This document shows, piece after piece, positions 19,141 through 27,801 of a DNA stretch of 64,000 bases. Source of the stretch: Chryseobacterium nepalense (lineage in GTDB: Bacteria; Bacteroidota; Bacteroidia; Flavobacteriales; Weeksellaceae); contig NZ_CP096203.1 in NCBI RefSeq assembly GCF_023195755.1, forward strand, positions 3,410,001-3,474,000. Reading direction: 5' to 3'. Position numbers and translations under genes: made by a program. Position 1 is the first letter of the stretch; the number at the start of each line of letters is the position of its first letter. Below the pieces are notes generated by a model. The model had not been told where the DNA came from. It did no database searches and saw nothing but the letters and a program-made list of their open reading frames with translations.

Positions 19141-19871
19141 ATATAAGTGTTTGTTTGGCAACGTATAATGGTGAAAAATATATTGAAACACAGATCAATT
19201 CAATTTTACCACAATTATCGGGAAATGATGAACTAATTATCATTGACGATGGTTCTAAGGATAAAACTGTTGATATTATAAAAAGTCTTAATTCAAGATA
19301 CATCAAAATTTTTATAAACGAAAAGAATTTAGGCCATGTAAAAACTTTTGAAAAGCTATTAAGTTTAGCCCAAAATCAATTGTTGTTCTTGTCCGATCAG
19401 GATGATATCTGGATTGAATCTAAAATAGAAATCTATAAAAAATATTTTGATGATAATGATGTCCTTCTTATTAGTGATAATTCATATTTTATAGATAATA
19501 AAGGAAACGAAATACATGCTAATATAGTAAAATTATCAAAAGAAAGTTCCCAAAACTATTCAAAAAATATAATTGATATTTATAGTGGCACAGCTGGTTA
19601 TTACGGCTGTGGAATGGCGATGAAAAAAGATATTTTAGATGTCATCCTTCCAATACCTACTTACATTGAATCACATGATTTATGGATTGCAATGGCAGCA
19701 AATATGATGAGATCTAATCTACACATTGATGATAAAACTTTTTATAGAAGAATTCATGATGAAAATGACAGTCTGAGAAAAAGAAAATTTTTTAAAAAGA
19801 TTTTCTCAAGATATATCTTTTTAAGATCTCAGGTAGAAATATTAAAAAGGTTAAAAAAAATAAAAAGATAA
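19137..19871 (+). CDS. GT2-family (GT-A fold) glycosyltransferase
   Basis: 244 residues with the GT-A signature: ISVCLATYNGEKYIETQINSI at the start, ELIIIDDGSKDKTVDI for the nucleotide site, and the LSDQDDIW motif carrying the metal-binding Asp residues. This DQDDIW form is common in rhamnosyl- and related transferases of O-antigen loci, but specificity is unknown. It probably adds one of the sugars made by this locus. The tail is lysine-rich (RLKKIKR), suggesting a membrane-surface contact. A 66-base spacer separates it from the next gene. Confidence 0.88.
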   Translation: MNISVCLATYNGEKYIETQINSILPQLSGNDELIIIDDGSKDKTVDIIKSLNSRYIKIFINEKNLGHVKTFEKLLSLAQNQLLFLSDQDDIWIESKIEIYKKYFDDNDVLLISDNSYFIDNKGNEIHANIVKLSKESSQNYSKNIIDIYSGTAGYYGCGMAMKKDILDVILPIPTYIESHDLWIAMAANMMRSNLHIDDKTFYRRIHDENDSLRKRKFFKKIFSRYIFLRSQVEILKRLKKIKR

Positions 19872-19937
19872 TTTTTACTTACTATACTATAAAGATTTGC
19901 TCCTAATATAATAGTTAAAAGATTTAAAGTTTATAAC

Positions 19938-20849
19938 ATGAAAAAAAGACTCTTTCTATTATCATTTTTATTATTCTTATCCTGCATTTCATCACAAACT
20001 AAGAACAGACAGACAAAGTTTTTTTATGCTCTTGGTGCGATAGGAAGCAATGCTAAAAGTTATTTAAAACAAATTGGTGCTGAAGAAGTTGGTTTTTTAG
20101 ACGAGGGTCAGTTTATAGCTAAAACAGGAGATAAATATTTTTTGAATTTAGCATTATTACAACAGGAAATTAACAGAGCAGTACCGGATAAGAACCGGAA
20201 AGGAATTGTTTATATAAACTTGGAGATGCCTTTCCCTGATATGCAAGGGAAAGATAATCGGCTTGCTATGAAGGCAATGGACTACTGTCTTGCCGTTTTA
20301 AAATACGCTAAAAAAGCAAGACCCAATATAAAATGGGGATTTTATGCAATTCCCTTTACAAGTGTTTGGGATGCCAACCAGGAGTTTTTTAACGCACAGA
20401 ATAAATTTGCACCTTTACTGAAAGAATGCGACATTTTCCTCCCTTCGCTATATACTTTTTATAGCGACCCTGCAGTGCTTTTAGTTAATGGGAACTACTT
20501 AAACTATAATCTGGACGGTGTTATCAGATTAGGAATGAAATACAAAAAACCGGTTTATATATTTATGTGGCATAGATACCACAACAGCAATCAAAAAGAA
20601 AGTATGAAAGAGATTCCGGATAATATATGGAAGGATCAAATAGAAACCGTTGCAAGTCAAAATGTAAATGGTAAATTTGTAGACGGAATTTTATGGTGGG
20701 GAGCAGATACTTATTTTTATGGAAGACCGGAAGCTGCAAATATGAAAAAAGAATATAACGGATCTTTGGATAATTTCATTAAATACAATGATGAAAAATT
20801 AATAAAAAAAGCTAAAATTATAAACCAGGTTTTACAAAGTAAGAGATAA
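19938..20849 (+). CDS. Predicted lipoprotein with hyaluronidase-like (GH56-like) barrel
   Basis: 303 residues. An N-terminal signal ends in LFLSC (Cys16), a plausible though imperfect lipobox. The rest resembles the GH56 hyaluronidase barrel in order: GIVYINLEMPF (Glu96 where GH56 has its catalytic Asp-Trp-Glu), then AKKARPNIKWGFYAIPF, then LLKECDIFLPSLYTFY, then KPVYIFMWHRYH, then VDGILWWGADTYF. This is recognised by pattern only, so glycosidase activity is a hypothesis; the first Asp of the GH56 pair is Asn94. Placed in a polysaccharide locus, it could trim or cleave the polymer at the cell surface. Overlaps the next gene by one base. Confidence 0.5.
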   Translation: MKKRLFLLSFLLFLSCISSQTKNRQTKFFYALGAIGSNAKSYLKQIGAEEVGFLDEGQFIAKTGDKYFLNLALLQQEINRAVPDKNRKGIVYINLEMPFPDMQGKDNRLAMKAMDYCLAVLKYAKKARPNIKWGFYAIPFTSVWDANQEFFNAQNKFAPLLKECDIFLPSLYTFYSDPAVLLVNGNYLNYNLDGVIRLGMKYKKPVYIFMWHRYHNSNQKESMKEIPDNIWKDQIETVASQNVNGKFVDGILWWGADTYFYGRPEAANMKKEYNGSLDNFIKYNDEKLIKKAKIINQVLQSKR

Positions 20850-21991
20850 TGAAAAACAGGCCCTATCAGATCTGTACGAAAACAATTATGGATACTACAG
20901 ATCCTCATATAATATTCAATGAAAAGGGAGAAAGTGATTACTATACCAATTTCAAAGAAAACATAGAACCCAACTGGCATACAGATGAAAGAGGGTATAA
21001 CGAACTAATGAAAATTGCCGATAAAATCAAAAAAACATCAAAAAATAAAGATTTTGATTGTATTATCGGATTGAGCGGTGGATTAGACAGTTCATATGCT
21101 GCCTACGTCGCAAAAGAAATCATGGGAATAAGACCTCTTATTTTCCATGTTGATGCAGGATGGAATACCGACAAAGCGGTGGGGAATATAGAAAAGCTAA
21201 TCAATGGATTGGGGCTGGACTTATTTACAGAAGTAATCAACTGGGAAGAAATGAAAGATCTTCAGCTTGCATTTTTGAAATCACAGATTTCGGATCAGGA
21301 TTTACCCCAGGATTATGCTTTTTTCTCTGCACTTTACAAATTCGCAAAAAAACATAAGATAAACTATGTTCTTACGGGAGGAAATTTTTCAACGGAATGT
21401 TGCAGAGAACCCGAAGAATGGGGAGGATTTCCAGGCATTGATACTACATTGGTAAAAGATATTCATTCCAAATTCGGCAAAAGGCCGCTGAAAACTTTTC
21501 CTCTGGTTGATATTCTTTCCTATAAGATATACTACAAATATGTATACGGAATGGAAGTTTTTAAACCATTGAACCTGGTTCCGTATATTAAAAAAGATGC
21601 TGAAAATCTTTTAACAGAAAAATTCGGTTGGGAGCCTTTTCAGCACAAACACCACGAATCCAGATTTACCCGTTTTTACGAAGATTACTGGCTGCCGAGA
21701 AAATTTGGCTACCAAAAAAGAAAAGCACACTTTTCTTCATTGATCCTCACCGGGCAAATGACACGGGAAGAAGCTTTAGACAGAGTTTCCAGACCGGAAT
21801 TGCCGGAAGAATTCCTGCAAAGAGAATTCGAGTATGTTGCCAATAAACTGGATCTCACGAAAGAAGAACTTCAGCAGATTTTTGAAGGGGAAAACAAAAC
21901 GTACAAAGATTATAAAAACAAAATGGGAATCATAAAACTCGGTGCCCAGGCAATGCAAAAACTGGGATTAGAAAAAAGATTATTCAGATGA
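20849..21991 (+). CDS. N-acetyl sugar amidotransferase (WbpG/PseA-like)
   Basis: 380-residue PP-loop ATPase that, with HisH- and HisF-like partners, is known to convert an N-acetyl group on a sugar nucleotide to an acetamidino group (WbpG in Pseudomonas O5). The ATP loop GLSGGLDSSYA spans 74-84 (SGGLDSS at 76-82). The N-terminal family motif CTKTIMDTTDPHI is present, but of the four Cys usually found there (C-x2-C and G-x-C-x2-C) only Cys9 remains. It is directly followed by hisH- and hisF-like genes, the first overlapping by 4 bases, as in amidino-sugar loci. Confidence 0.88.
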   Translation: MKNRPYQICTKTIMDTTDPHIIFNEKGESDYYTNFKENIEPNWHTDERGYNELMKIADKIKKTSKNKDFDCIIGLSGGLDSSYAAYVAKEIMGIRPLIFHVDAGWNTDKAVGNIEKLINGLGLDLFTEVINWEEMKDLQLAFLKSQISDQDLPQDYAFFSALYKFAKKHKINYVLTGGNFSTECCREPEEWGGFPGIDTTLVKDIHSKFGKRPLKTFPLVDILSYKIYYKYVYGMEVFKPLNLVPYIKKDAENLLTEKFGWEPFQHKHHESRFTRFYEDYWLPRKFGYQKRKAHFSSLILTGQMTREEALDRVSRPELPEEFLQREFEYVANKLDLTKEELQQIFEGENKTYKDYKNKMGIIKLGAQAMQKLGLEKRLFR

Positions 21992-22602
21992 TAACAATTA
22001 TTGATTACGGGGTGGGAAATATCAATGCATTCGTAAACGTCTACAAAAGAGTAGATGTTCCCGTAAAAGTTGCAAAGTCTAAAGACGATCTGCAGGATGC
22101 TCAGAAGCTTATTCTTCCGGGAGTAGGACATTTTGACCATGCGATGACCCAACTTAATAATTCCGGTATGCGGGATACACTCGATGAGCTTGTACTTGGT
22201 AAAAAAATACCGGTGATCGGAATATGTGTAGGTATGCAGATGATGGCAAACAGCAGTGATGAAGGAAAATTAGAAGGACTGAAATGGATTGATGCCACTG
22301 TTAAAAAATTTGATGAAACAAAAATTAATCAGGTAACGCGGCTGCCCCATATGGGATGGAATGATGTAAAACCCGTGAAAGATATGGAATTGTTTAAAGG
22401 ATTGGAAAAAGATTCCATTTTTTATTTTCTTCATACTTATTATTTTCATTGCCATAATAATGAAGATATCATGGCTGTTACACAGTACGGTGATGAATTT
22501 GCTTCAGCGGCACATCACGGAAATAAGTACGGAATACAGTTTCATCCTGAAAAAAGTCACCACTATGGCGAAATTTTATTACATAATTTTGCAAAACTTT
22601 AA
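21988..22602 (+). CDS. HisH-like glutamine amidotransferase for amidino-sugar synthesis
   Basis: Class I glutaminase of 204 residues that hydrolyses glutamine and feeds ammonia to the HisF-like partner. The nucleophile is Cys80 in GICVGMQ, and the His-Glu pair is H186 and E188 in QFHPEKSH. The oxyanion segment PGVGHFDHAM is typical for HisH. Context (WbpG-like gene before, HisF-like after, no other his genes) argues for the sugar pathway rather than histidine synthesis, as for HisH2 in Pseudomonas. Confidence 0.88.
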   Translation: MITIIDYGVGNINAFVNVYKRVDVPVKVAKSKDDLQDAQKLILPGVGHFDHAMTQLNNSGMRDTLDELVLGKKIPVIGICVGMQMMANSSDEGKLEGLKWIDATVKKFDETKINQVTRLPHMGWNDVKPVKDMELFKGLEKDSIFYFLHTYYFHCHNNEDIMAVTQYGDEFASAAHHGNKYGIQFHPEKSHHYGEILLHNFAKL

Positions 22603-22617
22603 CCATTATCAGCCCGA

Positions 22618-23382
22618 ATGTTAAGACCCAGAATTATACCCAGTCTTCTGATACAGGATAACGGACTTGTAAAGACCGTAAACTTCAAAAATCCGAAATA
22701 TGTGGGTGATCCTATCAATGCGGTAAGAATATTTAATGAAAAAGAAGTAGACGAACTCGCTATTTTCGATATAGATGCTACCGTTAAAGGATTAGAGCCT
22801 AATTATAGCCTTATTGAAAGAATTGCCAATCAGTCCAGAATGCCACTCTGCTACGGAGGAGGCGTGAAAACTGTTGAACAGGCTCAAAGAATCTTTGGTC
22901 TTGGAATTGAAAAAATAGCACTTTCATCAGCGGTTCTTCAAAATCCCCGTCTCATTACTGAAATTGCAGAGAGAGTAGGTTCTCAAAGTGTAATTGTAGT
23001 ACTTGATGTTAAGAAAAAGCTCTTTGGAGGATATGAGGTTTATACTCACAACGGAAAAAAATCCACGGGAATCAATCCGTTTAAATTTGTGGAAGAAGCC
23101 CAGAAACTGGGTGCCGGCGAAATAATCATCAATTCCATAGATCAGGATGGTGTGATGAAAGGCTTCGATATTTCATTAATCGATAAAATAAGAGAAAAAA
23201 TATCACTTCCCCTTACCGTTTTAGGAGGGGCAGGTTCTTTAAATGATATTAAACAGGTAATAGACAAGCACGGAATTATTGGAGTTGCAGCAGGTAGTTT
23301 GTTTGTATTTAAAGGTGTTTACAAAGCCGTTTTGATAAACTACCCTTCTTTCGAGGAAAAAGAAGGTCTAAGACAAAAGTAA
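22618..23382 (+). CDS. HisF-like partner protein for amidino-sugar synthesis
   Basis: 254-residue TIM barrel of the HisF family. In true cyclases the first strand reads PCLDVKDG with catalytic Asp11; here it reads PSLLIQDNG, so that Asp is replaced by Leu. The second catalytic Asp is retained in VVVLDVKKK. Loss of Asp11 suggests it no longer makes imidazole glycerol phosphate and mainly channels ammonia from the HisH-like subunit to the WbpG-like enzyme. That reading agrees with known HisF2 proteins in O-antigen loci. AsnB starts 3 bases after the stop. Confidence 0.88.
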   Translation: MLRPRIIPSLLIQDNGLVKTVNFKNPKYVGDPINAVRIFNEKEVDELAIFDIDATVKGLEPNYSLIERIANQSRMPLCYGGGVKTVEQAQRIFGLGIEKIALSSAVLQNPRLITEIAERVGSQSVIVVLDVKKKLFGGYEVYTHNGKKSTGINPFKFVEEAQKLGAGEIIINSIDQDGVMKGFDISLIDKIREKISLPLTVLGGAGSLNDIKQVIDKHGIIGVAAGSLFVFKGVYKAVLINYPSFEEKEGLRQK

Positions 23383-23385
23383 AAT

Positions 23386-25191
23386 ATGTGTGGAATAGCC
23401 GGAATAATATATAAAGATCAGACACAGGTAAAAGAGGAAGCTCTCAAAAAGATGACCGACAGAATGTCGCACAGAGGCCCGGATGCAGAAGGTTTTTTTA
23501 TTAAAGATAATGTGGGATTCGGACACCGCAGATTGTCGATTATTGATACAAGTGAATCTGCAAACCAGCCTTTTTATTTCGGTGATCAATATGTTTTGAT
23601 CTTCAACGGGGCTATTTATAATTATATAGAACTCAGAGAAGAGCTTGAAAAAAAAGGGTATCAGTTTAAAACAGATTCAGATACAGAGGTCCTGATTGCA
23701 TCCTATGATTGCTGGAAAGAAGATTGCGTGAAAAAATTCAATGGCATGTGGGCTTTTGCCATATTTGATGTAAAAAACAATAAAATCTTCTGTTCACGTG
23801 ATCGTTTTGGAATTAAGCCGTTTTACTATTTTACAGATAATAACAAATTTATTTTTGCTTCAGAAATAAAACCGATACTTGAGATTGAGAAAATCACTCA
23901 GGTAAATGTGCAGGTGCTTGTTCAGTTTATTGCCGTTAATCTCACAGAACAGACCAGCGAAACTTTTTTTCAGGGCATCAGCAAACTACCCGGGTCACAT
24001 AATTTAGTGTATGATCTTGTAAATCATACCTATAAAATCTACAGATATTACGACATTCATTTTAATGAAGAAATTTCAAAGCTTTCTTTAGAAGATGCAG
24101 CCCGTCTTTTTGATAAAGAGCTTGAACGTTCCATAAAAATGAGACTAAGATGTGACGTAAAAATAGGATCTGCTTTAAGTGGTGGCTTGGACAGTTCATA
24201 TATGGCATCCAAAGCATCCAAAATATATAAAGAACAGAAAAAAGAGAAATTTAATGTGATTTCGGTAGGATCAAGAGATCCCAAAAATGATGAAAGCTAT
24301 TATTCGAAATTGGTTTCGGAACATCTTGACCTAAACCAGGACCTCATATATCCCAGCCAGAAAGAATTTAGGAGAAAAATTAACGATGTCATTATTTCTC
24401 AGGAAGAGCCATTTCCCGGATTGTCCATTTATATGCAGAACTTCCTTATGGAAGAAACCAACAAATTAAATATCAAGGTCTTGCTTGACGGACAGGGCGC
24501 AGATGAAATTTTGCTCGGTTACAGCAGATATACTGCGGCATATCTCAGGAACCATTCTTTCATAAAAAACCTAAAGTTCCTGCTCAGTGTACCCGGACAT
24601 TATGATATTTCAATATACAAAGGGATCCTATACTATTTATATTTTAGCGTCTTCTTTGTCAGAAAACTGAGAATATTATTCCGGGCAAAAAATATAAAAT
24701 CAAGATATAGAAAGAAAATTGATTTTACACTGATGAAAAACCTTACCAATTCATATGCTGATATTTTTAAAATGCAGAGAATTGAGATCTTTTGGGCGCA
24801 GATTCCGGAGCTCCTGAAATTTGAAGAGAAAAATTCTATGGCCTTTGGAGTGGAAACAAGACTTCCATTCTTAGATTACAAATTTGTAGAAACATGCCTG
24901 TCAATTAATAACAACTTTAAAATATTTGACGGCTGGTCTAAATATATTTTAAGAAAAAATATGGCAGGTAACTTACCGGATGAAGTAACGTGGCGAAAAA
25001 GAAAAATAGGATTTGATGCTCCTGCAGACAAGTGGTGGCCCTATTCCGAAGAAATTCTGGATAAAATTAACCAGTCCGAAATATTGCAGAAACTGTATTC
25101 AAAGAAAATTAAGAAAATTAAAAACAGGGAAATGCAGTGGAAATTATATAATATTGCAGTCTGGGAAGAAATATTTGGTATGAAACTATAA
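23386..25191 (+). CDS. asnB: Asparagine synthetase-like amidotransferase (AsnB family)
   Basis: 601 residues. The Ntn-type glutaminase domain starts MCGIAGII with nucleophile Cys2 exposed after Met removal, and carries RGPDAEG and GHRRLSIID. The synthetase domain has the ATP loop SGGLDSS (265-271) and LLDGQGADEILLGY. In central metabolism AsnB makes asparagine, but such genes in surface-polysaccharide loci (for example wbpS) are thought to turn uronic acid carboxylates into amides. The neighbours favour that role; free asparagine synthesis is not excluded. It lies in the middle of the locus with short spacers on both sides. Confidence 0.88.
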   Translation: MCGIAGIIYKDQTQVKEEALKKMTDRMSHRGPDAEGFFIKDNVGFGHRRLSIIDTSESANQPFYFGDQYVLIFNGAIYNYIELREELEKKGYQFKTDSDTEVLIASYDCWKEDCVKKFNGMWAFAIFDVKNNKIFCSRDRFGIKPFYYFTDNNKFIFASEIKPILEIEKITQVNVQVLVQFIAVNLTEQTSETFFQGISKLPGSHNLVYDLVNHTYKIYRYYDIHFNEEISKLSLEDAARLFDKELERSIKMRLRCDVKIGSALSGGLDSSYMASKASKIYKEQKKEKFNVISVGSRDPKNDESYYSKLVSEHLDLNQDLIYPSQKEFRRKINDVIISQEEPFPGLSIYMQNFLMEETNKLNIKVLLDGQGADEILLGYSRYTAAYLRNHSFIKNLKFLLSVPGHYDISIYKGILYYLYFSVFFVRKLRILFRAKNIKSRYRKKIDFTLMKNLTNSYADIFKMQRIEIFWAQIPELLKFEEKNSMAFGVETRLPFLDYKFVETCLSINNNFKIFDGWSKYILRKNMAGNLPDEVTWRKRKIGFDAPADKWWPYSEEILDKINQSEILQKLYSKKIKKIKNREMQWKLYNIAVWEEIFGMKL

Positions 25192-25205
25192 AACCGGAAA
25201 AACGA

Positions 25206-26243
25206 ATGCAGATTAAAGATAAAACACTTCTTATTACAGGAGGAACAGGCTCTTTCGGTACAGCTGTCCTCAGAAAATTTATTGATACGGATCACTTTAA
25301 AGAAATCCGTATTTTTTCCCGTGATGAGAAAAAACAGGATGATATGAGAAATCAGTTTAAAAATGATAAGCTGAAATTTTATATCGGTGATGTAAGAGAC
25401 TATAAAAGTGTTGAGCCTGCAACAAGAGGAGTGGATTATATTTTTCATGCTGCCGCCCTTAAGCAGGTACCATCATGCGAATTTTTCCCTATGCAGGCCG
25501 TTAAAACTAATGTTGAAGGGACGCAAAATGTAATTGATGCTGCCGTTCAGAATCATGTAAAAAAAGTGATTTGTCTAAGCACGGATAAAGCAGCATACCC
25601 TATTAATGCAATGGGTATTTCAAAGGCTATGATGGAAAAAGTAGCCATTGCTGCATCCAGAAATGTTAATGATACAGTGGTTTGTCTTACAAGATACGGT
25701 AACGTAATGGCTTCCAGAGGATCCGTAATCCCTTTGTTTGTAAAGCAGATTAAAAACGGAGATTCTATTACTATTACAGACCCCAACATGACCAGGTTTC
25801 TGATGTCGCTTGAAGAAGCTGTAGACTTGGTATTATTCGCTTTTGAACATGGAAATCCCGGAGATTTATTCGTTAATAAAGCACCCGCCGGAACAATCGG
25901 TGATTTGGCACAGGCTTTAAAAGAAATGTTCAAAGCCGATAATCCCGTAAAAATTATCGGAACCAGACACGGCGAAAAATTGTATGAAACACTTTGTACC
26001 CGTGAAGAAATGATTAAGGCTGAAGATATGGGGGATTTTTACAGAATTCCGGCCGATAACAGGGATCTAAACTATGCCCAGTATTTTTCAGAGGGAACAG
26101 AGGATATCTCCAAAATTGAAGATTACCATTCTCATAACACACAGCAGCAGGATGTAGAAGGAATGAAAAAGCTTTTAATGAAACTGCCGCTCATAAGAAA
26201 AGAGGTCTTAGGAGAAGACAATATAATGCAATATCCCGATTAA
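25206..26243 (+). CDS. capE: UDP-GlcNAc 4,6-dehydratase / 5-epimerase (CapE/FnlA/WbjB)
   Basis: First step of UDP-L-FucNAc synthesis: dehydration and epimerisation of UDP-GlcNAc. 345 residues without membrane helices, so the short soluble form. The NAD motif TGGTGSFG is at 11-18. The catalytic segment STDKAAYPINAMGISK spans 125-140 with Met136 in place of Tyr and K140, as in CapE. The C-terminal TRHGEKLYETL and DNRDLNYAQYF blocks distinguish CapE/FnlA from plain dehydratases. CapF and CapG homologues follow. Confidence 0.92.
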   Translation: MQIKDKTLLITGGTGSFGTAVLRKFIDTDHFKEIRIFSRDEKKQDDMRNQFKNDKLKFYIGDVRDYKSVEPATRGVDYIFHAAALKQVPSCEFFPMQAVKTNVEGTQNVIDAAVQNHVKKVICLSTDKAAYPINAMGISKAMMEKVAIAASRNVNDTVVCLTRYGNVMASRGSVIPLFVKQIKNGDSITITDPNMTRFLMSLEEAVDLVLFAFEHGNPGDLFVNKAPAGTIGDLAQALKEMFKADNPVKIIGTRHGEKLYETLCTREEMIKAEDMGDFYRIPADNRDLNYAQYFSEGTEDISKIEDYHSHNTQQQDVEGMKKLLMKLPLIRKEVLGEDNIMQYPD

Positions 26244-26254
26244 ACTATTGAGTT

Positions 26255-26680
26255 ATGGAAAAACCAATGCTTATTCAGGGGAAAAGCTTTGCAGATGACA
26301 GAGGAAGTCTTTTTTTTAATAATGATTTCAATGCCTCTCAGATCAAAAGAATCTACTTTATAGAAAACAGAGACACTCAGTTCATCAGAGGGTGGACCGG
26401 CCATAAAACGGAACAAAGATGGTTTTCTGCCACGCAGGGGAGTTTTACCATAAACCTGATTAAAATTGACAATTGGGAAAAACCGTCTGAAAATCTGCCG
26501 GTTTTAAAGTTTGAATTGAATTCAGAAAATTTAGACATTCTGCATGTTCCTCCGGGATATGCAAGTGCAATTCAGTCTCATCATGAAAATTCAAGATTGC
26601 TGGTAATGGCAGATTATGCCCTCGGCGAAATTACTGATGATTATCGTTTTACTATAAACTACTTCGAAAATTTGAAATAA
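26255..26680 (+). CDS. WxcM-like cupin, putative sugar isomerase or epimerase
   Basis: A 141-residue single cupin. GRSL-like FADDRGSLFF and the RGWTGHKTEQRWFSATQGSF segment resemble the C-terminal domain of WxcM and the FdtA 3,4-ketoisomerases. The His of GWTGHK fits the usual catalytic position, and VPPGYASAIQSH is a typical cupin strand. Its substrate is unknown. It lies between capE and capF, overlapping capF by one base, as in several Bacteroidetes FucNAc-type operons, so a role on a keto intermediate is plausible but not shown. Confidence 0.75.
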   Translation: MEKPMLIQGKSFADDRGSLFFNNDFNASQIKRIYFIENRDTQFIRGWTGHKTEQRWFSATQGSFTINLIKIDNWEKPSENLPVLKFELNSENLDILHVPPGYASAIQSHHENSRLLVMADYALGEITDDYRFTINYFENLK

Positions 26681-27798
26681 TGAAGAAAATCGGAATTACC
26701 GGCCAGAATGGTTTTGTCGGTTCGCATCTCTACAATACGCTTGGTTTATCACCGGATAAATTTGAAAGAATTCATTTCGAAAGGGATTTCTTCGAAAATG
26801 AAGAAAAACTGGATGAGTTTGTCGCGCAGTGTGATGTGATCGTACATCTTGCGGCAATGAACAGGCATTCTGATCCGGAAGTTATTTACAGGAATAATAT
26901 TGAGCTTGTAAAAAAATTGATAACCTCTTTAGAAAAAACAAAATCTAAGGCGCATGTTCTCTTCTCATCATCATCTCAGGAAGAAAAAGATAATCTTTAC
27001 GGCAAATCTAAAAAAGAAGGCCGTCAATTTCTGGCAGAATGGGCAGAAAGATCAGGAGGGAAATTTACGGGGATGGTTATTCCTAATGTTTTCGGCCCTT
27101 TTGGAAAGCCCAACTACAATTCCTTTATTGCAACCTTTTGTCATAAACTTACCCATGGGGAAACGCCGTTTATTGATCAGGACGGAGAGGTAAAATTAAT
27201 CTATGTAGCAGAACTTGTAAAGGAAATCATCAATCAGATTGAAGACGAAAAAGATATAAATTTCTACGAAGTTCCGCATACCTCTGTAAATAAGGTTTCG
27301 GAGGTGCTCGGAAAATTACAAAATTATAAAAAATTATATTTTGAAAACGGGGAAATCCCTGCTTTGGAAACTGCTTTTGATTTAAATCTTTTCAATACTT
27401 TCCGATGCTATTTTGATATAGAAAATCATTATCCTGTAAAATTTACACAGCATACGGATCCGAGAGGAGCGTTTGTGGAGGTCATAAGACTTGGAATAGG
27501 CGGGCAATGCTCATTTTCAACTACAGTTCCTGGAATTACGAGAGGAAACCATTTTCATACACGGAAAATAGAGCGATTTGCTGTTATCAAAGGAAAAGCA
27601 TTGATACAGCTGAGAAAAATAGATACGGATGAAGTACTGGATTTTTTTCTGGATGGAGCCGAGCCGGCTTATGTAGACATGCCGATCTGGTACACGCACA
27701 ATATTAAAAATATAGGGGAAGAAGAGCTTTATACTATTTTCTGGATTAATGAGCCTTTTAATCCCGAGGATGCCGATACTTATTTTGTGGAAGTGTAG
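26680..27798 (+). CDS. capF: UDP-2-acetamido-2,6-dideoxy-hexulose reductase (CapF/FnlB/WbjC)
   Basis: Bifunctional second enzyme of UDP-L-FucNAc synthesis: C3 epimerisation by a cupin domain and NADPH-dependent C4 reduction by an SDR domain. The SDR half (about 1-240) has TGQNGFVG at 7-14, VIVHLAAMNRHSD and the catalytic YGKSKKEG. The cupin half (about 250-372) holds HTDPRGAFVEV and the metal-binding GNHFHTRKIERF segment. The 372-residue length and domain order match CapF. Confidence 0.93.
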   Translation: MKKIGITGQNGFVGSHLYNTLGLSPDKFERIHFERDFFENEEKLDEFVAQCDVIVHLAAMNRHSDPEVIYRNNIELVKKLITSLEKTKSKAHVLFSSSSQEEKDNLYGKSKKEGRQFLAEWAERSGGKFTGMVIPNVFGPFGKPNYNSFIATFCHKLTHGETPFIDQDGEVKLIYVAELVKEIINQIEDEKDINFYEVPHTSVNKVSEVLGKLQNYKKLYFENGEIPALETAFDLNLFNTFRCYFDIENHYPVKFTQHTDPRGAFVEVIRLGIGGQCSFSTTVPGITRGNHFHTRKIERFAVIKGKALIQLRKIDTDEVLDFFLDGAEPAYVDMPIWYTHNIKNIGEEELYTIFWINEPFNPEDADTYFVEV

Positions 27799-27801
27799 CC
27801 A

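Noticed and set aside
21988..23382. hisH/hisF as part of histidine biosynthesis
   Set aside because: No other his genes; adjacent to a WbpG-like gene; the HisF-like protein lacks the catalytic Asp11 equivalent.
25041..25448. 135-codon minus-strand frame opposite asnB/capE
   Set aside because: Lies antisense across two well-supported genes and reads like low-complexity Phe/Ile/Ser-rich shadow sequence.
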